Positions 38,300 to 47,491 of a stretch of DNA of 64,000 bases are shown in pieces (position 1 is the stretch's first letter; each line of letters opens with the position of its first letter). The notes under the pieces were generated by a model. That model was not told the DNA's origin, did not search any database, and saw nothing but the letters and a program-made list of their open reading frames with translations. Origin of the DNA: Longilinea sp035560795. GTDB lineage: Bacteria > Chloroflexota > Anaerolineae > Anaerolineales > Anaerolineaceae. The DNA is taken from positions 1 through 64,000 of the forward strand of contig DATMYV010000035.1 of assembly GCA_035560795.1 (NCBI GenBank), read 5' to 3'. The translations under genes and the position numbers were made by a program.

Positions 38300-39259
38300 T
38301 TTCTTATTGGCCTGCTCGCTGAGAATCCAACCGTCACAAGTTAAGATCAAGGATTCAATTTGAAGTAGGCAGTCCATTCCAGCATCAAACCAATGAATGG
38401 CAGTATCGCTTTGCTTGAACCAATTCGCCTGGCGCCGGACAAATTGATGGGTAAGACTTTTCATCTGGGTTAAGGTCGCCTCTCTGGAGAGCTTCTCTAG
38501 CGCAACGGCCACCATTTCCCGGTAACCAATAGCTGACATCGAAGGTAGCTCAGCCTTATATCCTTTCTCAAGAAGCCCCTTGACTTCTTCCAAAAAGCCG
38601 TCCTTGACCATTTCCTCGATGCGGGCATCCACCCTGGTATATAACTCAGCCCGCGGCCGTGTTAATCCAATTAGAAGCAGAGAATAAGCAGGTCCTGTTT
38701 TTAATCGCTGCTCATCAAAACGTTTACCTGTTCCGAAAATTACCTCAAGCGCCCGAATTGTCCGGCGGACATTTCCAGGGAGGATTCGGTTGGCCGCTTT
38801 TGGATCAATAACCGCCAAGCGCCTGTGCAATTCAAGCGGTCCAATTTCAATGGCCCAATTCTCCAGCGCCTCGCGTAATTTAAAATCAGGCTGTTGGTTC
38901 GGGATATCCCAACCTTCAATCACAGCACGGATATATTGTCCCGTTCCGCCCACTAAAAAAGGCAACTTTCCCCGACCATGCACTTCCTGAATGGCTACCT
39001 GTGCAGCCTTTTGGAAGACTGCCAGACTCCAGGTTTCATCCGGGTTGCACACATCAATCAGGTGGTGGGGCACCCTTTGCCGTTCGACAGCAGACGGTTT
39101 GGCAGTGCCAATATCCATGCCGCGATAGAATAAACGCGAATCGGCCGAAATAATTTCCCCATTCAGTTTTTCGGCCAATTGAATCGAAATATCCGTTTTA
39201 CCAACAGCGGTAGGTCCGAGAATTACAACTAATGGATCTGGAATGTCACACAACCGCAT
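38297..39259 (-). CDS. miaA: tRNA dimethylallyltransferase
   Basis: About 320 residues. VILGPTAVGKTDISIQLAE (P-loop), ISADSRLFYRGMDIGTAKP, HHLIDVCNP, VGGTGQYIRAVIEGW and LLIGLTRPRAELYTRVDARIEEM are the MiaA pattern; the C-terminal SLTHQFVRRQANWFKQSDTAIHWFDA is also typical. It adds a dimethylallyl group to A37 of tRNAs reading UNN codons. An upstream in-frame ATG at 39349 would add 30 residues inside yraN and is rejected; ATG 39259 overlaps the end of yraN by 14 bases. Second gene of yraN-miaA. Confidence 0.94.
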   Translation of the reverse strand: MRLCDIPDPLVVILGPTAVGKTDISIQLAEKLNGEIISADSRLFYRGMDIGTAKPSAVERQRVPHHLIDVCNPDETWSLAVFQKAAQVAIQEVHGRGKLPFLVGGTGQYIRAVIEGWDIPNQQPDFKLREALENWAIEIGPLELHRRLAVIDPKAANRILPGNVRRTIRALEVIFGTGKRFDEQRLKTGPAYSLLLIGLTRPRAELYTRVDARIEEMVKDGFLEEVKGLLEKGYKAELPSMSAIGYREMVAVALEKLSREATLTQMKSLTHQFVRRQANWFKQSDTAIHWFDAGMDCLLQIESLILTCDGWILSEQANKK

Positions 39260-39617
39260 TTTGGAACCATTCAATTTCCGGATCGTCCATCGACGGTTTC
39301 CCGCGGATCGCAATAACATCGATTCGCCAGGAATCCGGCAACCCTTCATTGGTTTGAAGATAAGCTTCAGCAGAGTGTTTCAGGTGTTCGCGTTTTCGGG
39401 CGCTGATTGCTTCCTTCGGCAGCCCAAAAGCTGCGGTTGTACGCGTTTTCACTTCGATGAAAATCAAATCCGCGCCATCCAACATTATCAAATCGACTTC
39501 TCCAAATTCAGTGCGTTCGTTTCTGGCCACCAGGGTTAATCCCTTGCCTTCCAGATAACAAACCGCCAAATCCTCGCCCCATTTACCAATTCGTTGCCGG
39601 TGCGTTATCTCTTTCAT
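39246..39617 (-). CDS. yraN: YraN family (UPF0102) nuclease-like protein
   Basis: A 123-residue protein of the UPF0102 family, restriction-endonuclease-like fold. The motif RIGKWGEDLAVCYLEGKGLTLVARNERTEFGEVDLIMLD (GEVDLI core), LIFIEVKTRT (catalytic ExK) and the C-terminal WRIDVIAI are all present, so the active site seems intact. The cellular role is not settled in the family. A TATAAT on the minus strand ends only 7 bases before the ATG, so the mRNA may be leaderless. Overlaps miaA by 14 bases. Confidence 0.92.
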   Translation of the reverse strand: MKEITHRQRIGKWGEDLAVCYLEGKGLTLVARNERTEFGEVDLIMLDGADLIFIEVKTRTTAAFGLPKEAISARKREHLKHSAEAYLQTNEGLPDSWRIDVIAIRGKPSMDDPEIEWFQNAVV

Positions 39618-39624
39618 GCGGTCA

Positions 39625-39630
39625 ATTATA
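39625..39630 (-). promoter_or_regulatory. -10 of the yraN-miaA operon, next to the start codon
   Basis: TATAAT on the minus strand at 39630-39625, 7 bases before the ATG at 39617. Transcription would start at or beside the first codon. No SD is present. The -35 is weak. Confidence 0.5.
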
Positions 39631-40014
39631 CCCGCTCCCGATGTAAATGGATAATTATAGATTAACTATACGCATTTTTGAAATATGATTGATTTTAATG
39701 AAACCATTTATGCTAACCTCGACGCCAGCCTTCTCATGGTCGACATGACGTTCGTTGTTGTTGTTATTCCGTGGTCTTAATTACCAGGATAAATTTACTT
39801 TTTCGAGAAATGATCCTTTGTGACGCCTCGCTGGGCTAAAACACCTGTTCGATGACGTATTTTTTACCACAGGGTTATCCAACGAATTTATATGAAGCGA
39901 AGAAGAATTATTGAATTTATTGCATCCTATGACTATTGAGTGAAAATGCCATTGACTGAAGAGGATGTATGAAATCTTTTCCCTGATACAATAGACATAA
40001 TTCTGGGAGGCCTA
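39631..40014. other. Intergenic region between yraN and the CinA-like gene
   Basis: About 400 AT-rich bases between divergent genes. It contains a candidate -10 (TACAAT, 39987-39992) for the plus-strand gene and its SD (GGGAGG, just before 40015). I find no convincing gene, RNA, repeat or terminator in the rest. Confidence 0.5.
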
Positions 40015-41178
40015 ATGCCAGTAGCAGAAATAATTGCCATAGGTACCGAACTTTTATTGGGTGAAATACAAGATACAAACACGCAATATATCGCCCGAGC
40101 CTTGCGCGACAAAGGTATTGATGTCTTTCGTGCAACCCTGGTTGGGGACAATGCGTCACGTATATCGAGCTTGTTACGCGAAGCCGCTAAAAGAGCGGAT
40201 ATCGTTGTTACAACAGGTGGACTTGGTCCGACGGTGGATGATCCTACCCGTGAAGCCGCTGCATTGGCGATGGGTGGCCAAACTTATTTTAGCCCCGAGC
40301 TCTGGCAGCAAGTCGAAGCCCGTTTCAAACGGATGGGCCGAAATCCAACAGAAAATAATAAACGCCAGGCCTTCCTGCCTCAAGGCGCACACGTGATTGA
40401 AAATCCGGTCGGTACGGCACCGGCCTTTTACGGTAAAGTAAACGACTCGCTGCTCATTTGCTTGCCCGGCGTACCACGTGAAATGGAATACCTGATTCAA
40501 AATAGCGTCCTTCCTCTGTTGGATGAGCGCTTTGGACTCCATGAAACCATCCAGGCTCTGGTATTGCACTGCGCTGGCGTGGGAGAATCTGTGGTGGATG
40601 AGTGGATTGGCGATCTTGAAACCAGTCCAAACCCTACCGTCGGTCTTTTGGCACATCCCGGTATAGTCGATATTCGAATCACAGCCAAAGCTGGTTCGCT
40701 CGCGGAAGCAAAGCTGATGATCCAGGGCATGGCGGATAAGGTAAAAACCCGGGTCGGCAACGCCATATTTGGTCAGGATGCTGATACGCTGGAAAAAGCA
40801 GTAATAAACCTGCTAGATGCATATGGGAAATCATTATTCATTATGGGTTTTGGCACCCAATCAACCTTGATTGACCGATTTGCAACTGTCAGTTCGAAAA
40901 CACTCCACCTGGACGTCACGTTCCCACAGTTGGTTTCCGCGCTGGAGACAGAAATCCGCCAAACGGACCAAACCATTGGTCTGGCAATAGCGTTACTTGA
41001 ATCAGAAATGAGTAAGCACAATCGATTGGAGATGGCGCTTGTTTCAAAAACGGAAGTCATTACAGAAAGTCGCCAGTTTTCCGGGCCGGAGGGGAACATA
41101 CCCGGCTGGGTCATGAATTTTGCCCTAAATTTCCTTCGTTTGAATTTATTATCCCTGCCAAATCATAAGGAACAATGA
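40015..41178 (+). CDS. CinA-like protein with degenerate C-terminal domain
   Basis: A 387-residue protein. The N-terminal 240 residues are the MoaB/MogA-like CinA domain: AEIIAIGTELLLGEIQDTNTQYIARAL, TTGGLGPTVDDPTRE, and QAFLPQGAHVIENPVGTAPAFYG...LPGVPREMEYL. In CinA this domain has been linked to ADP-ribose pyrophosphatase activity. The C-terminal part (about 255-387) sits where the PncC nicotinamide-nucleotide amidase should be, but the usual ESCTGG-type catalytic motif is replaced by SLFIMGFGTQSTLIDR; the fold may be kept without the amidase. First gene of a run with the MTA deaminase and glg genes; its stop codon abuts the next start. Confidence 0.8.
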   Translation: MPVAEIIAIGTELLLGEIQDTNTQYIARALRDKGIDVFRATLVGDNASRISSLLREAAKRADIVVTTGGLGPTVDDPTREAAALAMGGQTYFSPELWQQVEARFKRMGRNPTENNKRQAFLPQGAHVIENPVGTAPAFYGKVNDSLLICLPGVPREMEYLIQNSVLPLLDERFGLHETIQALVLHCAGVGESVVDEWIGDLETSPNPTVGLLAHPGIVDIRITAKAGSLAEAKLMIQGMADKVKTRVGNAIFGQDADTLEKAVINLLDAYGKSLFIMGFGTQSTLIDRFATVSSKTLHLDVTFPQLVSALETEIRQTDQTIGLAIALLESEMSKHNRLEMALVSKTEVITESRQFSGPEGNIPGWVMNFALNFLRLNLLSLPNHKEQ

Positions 41179-43164
41179 ATGGAAACTGTTGATATTTTAC
41201 TGACAAACGCAATCGTCTTGACAATGGACAACCAGATGCACCAGTTCGAACCGGGTGCGGTGGCCATCCGCGCTGATAGCATTGTTGCCGCTGGACCGGA
41301 AGCTGATTTACTGGCCAGCTATGCCCCAGTAGAAAAAATCGATTGCGGCGGTAAACTGGTAATGCCGGGTCTGGTGAATGCCCACACTCATGTTCCTATG
41401 ACTTTGCTGCGCGGCCTGGCAGATGATTTACGCCTGGATGTTTGGTTGATGGGCTATATGATGCCGGTGGAACGGGAATTTGTTTCGCCGGATTTTGTAC
41501 GCCTGGGTACAAAAATAGCCTGCGCCGAGATGATACGCAGCGGTGTAACCAGCTTTGCAGATATGTATTATTTTGAGGATGATGTGGCAGCTGCCACCGC
41601 TGAAGCCGGTATGCGCGCAGTTTGTTCGCAAACCGTCATGAAGTTTTCCACGCCGGATGCCCAGTCTTATGAAGAATCCCTGGCTTATTGCCGTGATTTT
41701 ATTATGCGTTGGAAAGGCCACTCGCTGATTGTGCCGTCTGTCGCACCGCATGCGCCTTATACATGCACGCCTGAGATTTTGCGGGCTACTGCCGAATTGG
41801 CAGTCGAATTCGACATCCCGCTTCACACACATCTTGCTGAAACAGCCACCGAAGTGGATAATATGCGGAATGATCAGGGTATGCCGGTAATTCCTTATGT
41901 GAAAAAGATGGATTTATTCAACGCGAAGGTGCTGGCTGCCCATTGTGTGCACATCGATGAAGGTGAAATGCGCACACTCAAACACGCAAATGCAGGAGTT
42001 GCCCACAATCCTTCTTCCAATCTCAAATTGGCCTCTGGAATCGCGCCAGTGAAGAAAATGCTGGAACAGGGTTTGAATGTTGGAATTGGGACTGACGGGC
42101 CAGCCTCGAATAATGACCTGGATATGTTTGAAGAACTGCGCCTGACAGCATTTTTGGCGAAAGGTTCAAGTGGCGACCCCACCGCGTTGCCCGCCCAGAC
42201 GGCGCTCCTGATGGCTACTCGAATGGGCGCTCAGGCGATGCACATTGGAAATATCACTGGCTCGTTGGAAGCGGGAAAACGGGCTGATTTGATCCTCCTG
42301 GATATCAATCCCTTGCACAATTCGCCGCGTTTTCGCCGGCACCCGCAAGGTACCTACGCCCAAGTTGTTTATGCTTCCAAATCCACCGATGTCTCAGACG
42401 TCATGATCAACGGCAGATGGGTAATGCGCGACCGTCATTTGTTGACACTGGACGAGTCGGGTCTACTTGAAGCCGGTCGTGAATATGCCAAACGCATTGA
42501 CACCTTCCTGATCCATCGAGAACAATCCGTCCTTTCCAAGTTGATAGCAATTGGCACAGCCACCGAGGAAGAAAGCTTTGAGGTTCAGGCCAAAGTCCAC
42601 ATTGAATCCCCGGATGCGTTCATCCAAGCCGTTGAAACTGCGCCGGTTGAAATTATGCGACGGCGACATTACCGTGAATACGACACCTATTTCTGCTTCG
42701 CCGATCCCGACCAGGGCATGTTGCGGTATCGGGAAGATACTTTTCTAGGCGAACAGGATGAGGTGACCGGGGTGCGGTCGCGCCTGACCTTAATTGGCGT
42801 GGCCATCGAGCATTCATATCCCAAAAAGGTATTACTCTCGCGCAGCCGGTTTCTTGCCCCAGCCATGCAAAGCCTGCGTTTTTACCGCGAATATTTCAAG
42901 CCTATATTTGAATTGGAAGTGGAAAAAGAACGCCGCCGCTTCCTTGTGCGCTACAAGGAAACCGAATTCTTTATCAATATCGACCGGCTCGAAAAACCAG
43001 CCGGACTTGGATCCTTCCTGGAGATTAAAAGCCGCACGTGGAGCCGCCAGGATGCTGATTTGAAATCCAAGCTGGTGGCTGAGCTGATTGTATTGCTGGG
43101 CGCGTCATTAAATGACACCAGTTCTGAGGATTATGTAGACATGGCTCGTTTGGGTAGAAAGTAA
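41179..43164 (+). CDS. MTA/SAH deaminase-like amidohydrolase fused to a CYTH-like domain
   Basis: A 661-residue fusion. Residues 1-440 form a metal-dependent amidohydrolase of the MtaD type (5-methylthioadenosine / S-adenosylhomocysteine deaminase): NAHTHVPMTLLRGLADD (His69, His71), HTHLAETATE (His216, His218), HCVHIDEGE, HNPSSNLKLASG and GTDGPASNNDLDMFEELR (Asp306). Residues about 465-655 look like a CYTH/triphosphate-tunnel domain: FEVQAKV (weak ExExK), LRYRED, GVAIEHSYPKK, LEVEKERRRFLVRYKE and FLEIKSR. CYTH domains bind triphosphates (ThTPase, class IV adenylyl cyclase). It starts immediately after the previous stop. This pairing is not one I know. Confidence 0.85.
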   Translation: METVDILLTNAIVLTMDNQMHQFEPGAVAIRADSIVAAGPEADLLASYAPVEKIDCGGKLVMPGLVNAHTHVPMTLLRGLADDLRLDVWLMGYMMPVEREFVSPDFVRLGTKIACAEMIRSGVTSFADMYYFEDDVAAATAEAGMRAVCSQTVMKFSTPDAQSYEESLAYCRDFIMRWKGHSLIVPSVAPHAPYTCTPEILRATAELAVEFDIPLHTHLAETATEVDNMRNDQGMPVIPYVKKMDLFNAKVLAAHCVHIDEGEMRTLKHANAGVAHNPSSNLKLASGIAPVKKMLEQGLNVGIGTDGPASNNDLDMFEELRLTAFLAKGSSGDPTALPAQTALLMATRMGAQAMHIGNITGSLEAGKRADLILLDINPLHNSPRFRRHPQGTYAQVVYASKSTDVSDVMINGRWVMRDRHLLTLDESGLLEAGREYAKRIDTFLIHREQSVLSKLIAIGTATEEESFEVQAKVHIESPDAFIQAVETAPVEIMRRRHYREYDTYFCFADPDQGMLRYREDTFLGEQDEVTGVRSRLTLIGVAIEHSYPKKVLLSRSRFLAPAMQSLRFYREYFKPIFELEVEKERRRFLVRYKETEFFINIDRLEKPAGLGSFLEIKSRTWSRQDADLKSKLVAELIVLLGASLNDTSSEDYVDMARLGRK

Positions 43165-43191
43165 TCAATCCGCAAGCAGAAAAGAGGCAAT

Positions 43192-44679
43192 ATGGCGATC
43201 TTGTCCAACCTACCCTCCACCCTAAATGTTTTGTTTCTGGCCGCTGAGGCAGCCCCTCTCATCAAAGTCGGCGGATTAGGAGATGTGGCAGGCTCGCTTC
43301 CAATTGCCTTGCGTTCCATTCCCAGTGATTTTCTTGAGGGCCGAACGCTTGATGTACGTTTGGTCATTCCATATCATGCTGAGGTAGCCCGGAAAATCCC
43401 GGATCCGCAACCTGTCGCGTCCTTTATCGTCCAACATCCTAGCGGTCCGATTCCAACAAGGGCTTTTGTTACATATGTTTCGGATATGCCGGTTTACATG
43501 ATAGAGGGGGCACCTATTGGAACCGAATCCCCGGTATACAGCGGTGATAATTACATTGATGGATTAAAATACACCTATTTTTCGCTGGCTGCCGTCGAGC
43601 TCGCCAGGCAGTTGAATTGGAAACCTGAAATTCTTCACGCAAATGATTGGCACACAGCGCTCTCCGTGTTTCACCTCGCTCGTAGCCGGCTCTCACGTGA
43701 TCCATTTTTTGCACGAACCCGTTCGGTCCTAACTGTCCACAATCTACCCTTCATGGGCGCGGGAGCCGAACAAGCCCTGGATGAGTTTGGCATTCATCCT
43801 GTTCGCGACCTGCGGCTACCGGATTGGGCTCGGCAGTTTCCGCTTCCATTAGGTTTGTTAGCTGCCGACCGGATTGTGGCAGTGTCCCCAACCTATGCAA
43901 AAGAAATTCTCACGCCTGAGTTTGGTTGCGGCCTGCAGGATTTTCTGAATTCAAGGTCATCGATCGTTTCGGGAATCTTAAACGGATTGGATCAGGATTC
44001 ATGGGATCCCTCCCGGGATGACGCAATTATTTCCAAATTTGCCCTGAATAGTTTAGACCTTCGCGAAGAGAACAAAAAAGCACTATTGGATGAATTCGAT
44101 TTACCTTACGATCCAAAGGTTCCACTGATCATTTTAATCAGCCGCATGGACCCTCAAAAAGGAGTTGATTTAGCAGTGGATAGCCTGAAGGACATGGCTC
44201 ATCTACCATGGCAGGCCATTTTCCTTGGCACGGGAGATCCAATATTGGAATCCGCATGCCGCAGTCTGCAAGTTCAATTTCCAGAACGAGTTCGGGCCGC
44301 CATTCTTTTTGATACCCGCCTTTCTAGGCGTCTTTATGGTGGCGGCGATCTCTTATTGATGCCGTCACGCTACGAACCCTGCGGTCTGGCACAAATGATT
44401 GCCATGCGTTATGGCTGCGTTCCGCTGGCGCGTGCTACCGGCGGCTTACGCGATACTGTTTTTGAAAATTCTTCAGACCATCCAAACAACGGCTTCTTAT
44501 TCGAGGAAATCAGTACAGACGCCTTAAATGATTCGTTGGAACGATCATTAAATCATTTCCATGACCGCTCTTTCTGGCGGATACTCCAGACCAACGGCAT
44601 GCAGCAAGATTTTTCGTGGGGAAAATCAGCATTGGATTACGCAAAACTATATTTCGATTTACGGGAGAATCAACGATGA
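43192..44679 (+). CDS. glgA: Glycogen/starch synthase
   Basis: A 495-residue GT5 synthase. IKVGGLGDVAGSLP (the KxGGL ADP-glucose motif, slightly displaced from the N-terminus by 15 residues), LHANDWHTAL, VSPTYAKEI, ISRMDPQKGVDL, PSRYEPCGLAQMIAMRYGCVPLARATGGLRDTV (the catalytic Glu and the second KTGGL-like loop). It adds glucose from ADP-glucose to glycogen. The SD GAGG is modest. It overlaps glgC by four bases (ATGA), so synthase and pyrophosphorylase are coupled. Confidence 0.95.
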   Translation: MAILSNLPSTLNVLFLAAEAAPLIKVGGLGDVAGSLPIALRSIPSDFLEGRTLDVRLVIPYHAEVARKIPDPQPVASFIVQHPSGPIPTRAFVTYVSDMPVYMIEGAPIGTESPVYSGDNYIDGLKYTYFSLAAVELARQLNWKPEILHANDWHTALSVFHLARSRLSRDPFFARTRSVLTVHNLPFMGAGAEQALDEFGIHPVRDLRLPDWARQFPLPLGLLAADRIVAVSPTYAKEILTPEFGCGLQDFLNSRSSIVSGILNGLDQDSWDPSRDDAIISKFALNSLDLREENKKALLDEFDLPYDPKVPLIILISRMDPQKGVDLAVDSLKDMAHLPWQAIFLGTGDPILESACRSLQVQFPERVRAAILFDTRLSRRLYGGGDLLLMPSRYEPCGLAQMIAMRYGCVPLARATGGLRDTVFENSSDHPNNGFLFEEISTDALNDSLERSLNHFHDRSFWRILQTNGMQQDFSWGKSALDYAKLYFDLRENQR

Positions 44680-45932
44680 AAACTCGAGTGATCATCCTTG
44701 CAGGTGGCGAGGGAACCCGTTTAGGAGTCTTGACCGCGAAGCGTACCAAACCTGCAGTTCCTTTCGCTGGAAAATACCGCATTATTGATTTTCCATTGTC
44801 GAATTGCATCAATTCCGGGTTATCTGATGTGATGATTGTTGCCCAGTACCGGCCCCACTCACTCATCGAACACATCGGCTCGGGCGGGCCGTGGGATCTA
44901 AACCGTGAATTTACCGGCGGGGTCAATATTCTTACACCCTTCCGGTCACGTTCCGGTTCCTGGTTTGGCGGCACCGCAGATGCCGTTCAACAAAACTTTA
45001 CCTTCATCAAACGGGGAAATCCGGATCTGATCCTGATCCTTTCAGGCGATCATGTATATTCCATGGATTACCGCGAAATGATCCAATTCCATCAGGAACA
45101 CCAGGCTGATCTGACGATGGGGACTATTCCAGTACCAATCGAGGAAGCATCCCGTTTCGGCATTGTCGGCATTGGACCTAACCAGCGCGTTACCTCCTTT
45201 GTCGAAAAGCCTGCCGACCCTCCCTCAAACATGGCCAATATGGGTGTATATATATTTAATCGTGAATTGCTGGATAAAGCGCTGTGGGATGATCACTTGA
45301 AGCAAGACTCGTCTCATGATTTTGGTAAAAATATCCTTCCAGATCTCATCCGCCAGGGTTTGCGAGTTTTTGCTTATCCTTATAATGGCTACTGGGTGGA
45401 TGTGGGCACGGTAGGCACTTACTGGCAAGCCCACATGGATTTGGTATGCAATCCGCCGGCTTTTGATTTATACAATCCGCAGTGGATTATCCATACACGT
45501 TCTGAGGAACGGCCGCCAATGCGGATATTAAAAAATGCCGTTGTCGAGGATAGTTTGATCAGCAACGGTTGCATCATTGAAGACGGTGCGCGTGTCATCC
45601 GTTCCATTCTGAGTGCGGGCGTTGTGGTTGGCTCGAACAGCGTGGTGGAAGAATCAATCGTCCTGACGGATTCAAAAATTGGTGCGGGCTCCACCGTTCA
45701 ACGTTGCGTGATCGATAAACAGGTAAAAATTGGCAATAATGTGGTCATTGGCGGCATTACGGATGGAGAGCCAGCCATTGCCATGATCGGAAAAAAGGCC
45801 GCCATCCCCTCCGGAATGTCGATTGGTCCTGGAGCAACCGTAGGACCGGATGTGATTGCCGATGATTTTTCCGGGCCGGTAGTAGAATCAGGAGCTTACA
45901 TTCAAACCAGGAGATTGCCCAATGAGGTTTAA
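44676..45932 (+). CDS. glgC: Glucose-1-phosphate adenylyltransferase
   Basis: About 418 residues. N-terminal nucleotidyltransferase: ILAGGEGTRLGVLTAKRTKPAVPFAGKYRIIDFPLSNC, DLILILSGDHVYSMDYREM, FVEKPADPP and YWVDVGTVGTYWQAHMDL. The C-terminal half is a left-handed beta-helix with hexapeptide repeats (VVGSNSVVEESIVLTDSKIG). It makes ADP-glucose for GlgA. An in-frame ATG at 44616 lies deep within glgA; ATG 44676 fits the family and the ATGA overlap. It overlaps malQ by 11 bases. Confidence 0.95.
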   Translation: MKTRVIILAGGEGTRLGVLTAKRTKPAVPFAGKYRIIDFPLSNCINSGLSDVMIVAQYRPHSLIEHIGSGGPWDLNREFTGGVNILTPFRSRSGSWFGGTADAVQQNFTFIKRGNPDLILILSGDHVYSMDYREMIQFHQEHQADLTMGTIPVPIEEASRFGIVGIGPNQRVTSFVEKPADPPSNMANMGVYIFNRELLDKALWDDHLKQDSSHDFGKNILPDLIRQGLRVFAYPYNGYWVDVGTVGTYWQAHMDLVCNPPAFDLYNPQWIIHTRSEERPPMRILKNAVVEDSLISNGCIIEDGARVIRSILSAGVVVGSNSVVEESIVLTDSKIGAGSTVQRCVIDKQVKIGNNVVIGGITDGEPAIAMIGKKAAIPSGMSIGPGATVGPDVIADDFSGPVVESGAYIQTRRLPNEV

Positions 45933-47454
45933 ACGCTCGTCAGGTATCATCCTCCACCCCACCAGTCTTCCCGGTCCAGACGGCATTGGCGATCTGGGGC
46001 CAGAGGCTTATCGTTGGATAGACTTTCTCGCCGGGGCGGAATGCGGATTATGGCAGGTTCTTCCCTTAGGTCCCACCGGATATGGTGATTCTCCCTACCA
46101 GTGTTTCTCCGCCTTTGCAGGCAATCCATTTTTAGTCAGCCCGGCTTTGTTAATGCAGGATGGCTTATTGAAGCGCGAGGATTTTGCCAGCCGGCCAATC
46201 TTTTCATCTCAAGAAGTAGATTACGGCAAGGTGATACCCTGGAAACTTGCCCTGCTGGACCGGGCAGCAGGACGCTTTGAGAAATCAGCCGATGGCGACT
46301 TGAAAAAGGAATTTACGGTTTTTCAACAAGACCAATCCGATTGGCTGCAGGATTTTGCTTTATTCATGGCGATCAAGGAATCTCAAGGGGGCATTGCCTG
46401 GAACCATTGGCCAGAGCCATTTCGCCGCCGCGATCCCAAAGCAATTGAACAATTCATCCAAAAAAACCAACCCAACTTGCAGCGCCATGTGCTGCGCCAG
46501 TTTTTCTTCTTCCGCCAATGGGAATCATTACGCGAATATGCCCACCAGCAGGGCATACAAATCATTGGGGATATTCCAATTTTTGTGGCTTATGACAGCG
46601 CGGATGCCTGGGGAAACAAGGATTTGTTTTACCTTGATGAAAACGGCCAGCCCAACGTAGTGGCAGGGGTCCCGCCGGATTACTTCTCGCCCACCGGACA
46701 ATTATGGGGAAACCCACTGTATCGTTGGGATGTTCACCGGGCCAGCGGGTATGCCTGGTGGATAAAACGCATCAAAGCCACGCTCAAGCTGTTTGACATC
46801 ATCCGGTTGGATCATTTCCGTGGTTTTGCCGGTTACTATGAAATCCCCTTTGGCCTTCCGACCGCCGAAATTGGCACCTGGGTCCGCGGACCTGGCAAGG
46901 ATATTTTCGATAAGATCCAACAGGCTCTCGGCGATCTACCCATCATCGCCGAAGACCTGGGCGAAATTACCAGCGACGTCATCGAACTACGTGAGCATTT
47001 TTGTTTGCCGGGAATGAAAATTCTCCAGTTTGCCTTTGCCTCCGATGCCACGGAGCCATTCCTGCCCCACAATTACCCGGTAAATTGCGTCGCTTACACG
47101 GGTACGCATGATAACGACACTACCCGCGGCTGGTATGACAGCGCCACTGAAGCGGAGCAGGATTATTGCCGGCGCTATTTGGCCCGGTCCGGGGAGGACG
47201 TCGCCTGGGATATGATTCGCGTCGTTTGGAGTTCCGTTGCATCCTTCACATTGGCGCCAATGCAGGATTTTCTCAATCTGGATACGAAGGCACGGATGAA
47301 TATGCCCGGCAAGCTCGGCGGCAATTGGGGCTGGCGGATGCAGGCTGATGCCCTGTCGGCCCGCTTACAGGCGCGAATCAAAGAACAAAACACGTTATAC
47401 CGGCGGTCAGTTGGTCCAGAAGCGGTCGCGCCTCCTAAAAAGCCGACCTATTAG
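45922..47454 (+). CDS. malQ: 4-alpha-glucanotransferase (amylomaltase)
   Basis: A 510-residue GH77 enzyme. SGIILHPTSLPGPDGIGDLG, WQVLPLGPTGYGDSPYQCFSAFAGNPFLVS, IQIIGDIPIFVAYDSADAW, IRLDHFRGFAGYYEIP (nucleophile Asp), IIAEDLGEIT (acid/base Glu) and AYTGTHDNDTTRGW (third carboxylate) are all present. It transfers maltodextrin segments. Last gene of glgA-glgC-malQ and overlaps glgC; a glgB branching enzyme is not in the window. Ends at a terminator. Confidence 0.95.
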   Translation: MRFKRSSGIILHPTSLPGPDGIGDLGPEAYRWIDFLAGAECGLWQVLPLGPTGYGDSPYQCFSAFAGNPFLVSPALLMQDGLLKREDFASRPIFSSQEVDYGKVIPWKLALLDRAAGRFEKSADGDLKKEFTVFQQDQSDWLQDFALFMAIKESQGGIAWNHWPEPFRRRDPKAIEQFIQKNQPNLQRHVLRQFFFFRQWESLREYAHQQGIQIIGDIPIFVAYDSADAWGNKDLFYLDENGQPNVVAGVPPDYFSPTGQLWGNPLYRWDVHRASGYAWWIKRIKATLKLFDIIRLDHFRGFAGYYEIPFGLPTAEIGTWVRGPGKDIFDKIQQALGDLPIIAEDLGEITSDVIELREHFCLPGMKILQFAFASDATEPFLPHNYPVNCVAYTGTHDNDTTRGWYDSATEAEQDYCRRYLARSGEDVAWDMIRVVWSSVASFTLAPMQDFLNLDTKARMNMPGKLGGNWGWRMQADALSARLQARIKEQNTLYRRSVGPEAVAPPKKPTY

Positions 47455-47464
47455 AATTCGGAAT

Positions 47465-47491
47465 AAGCCAACCATATTGGTTGGCTTTTTT
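47465..47491 (+). terminator. Terminator after malQ
   Basis: A 10-bp stem (AAGCCAACCA with TGGTTGGCTT, 3-base loop) followed by TTTT, 10 bases after the malQ stop and at the end of the convergent EamA gene. Confidence 0.88.

Noticed and set aside
39952..39992. TTGACT (39952) and TACAAT (39987) as a promoter for the CinA-like gene
   Set aside because: The spacer would be 29 bases, too long. Only the -10 is noted.
39917..40159. Minus-strand frame of 80 codons overlapping the start of the CinA-like gene
   Set aside because: Overlaps conserved CinA sequence; no homology or SD.
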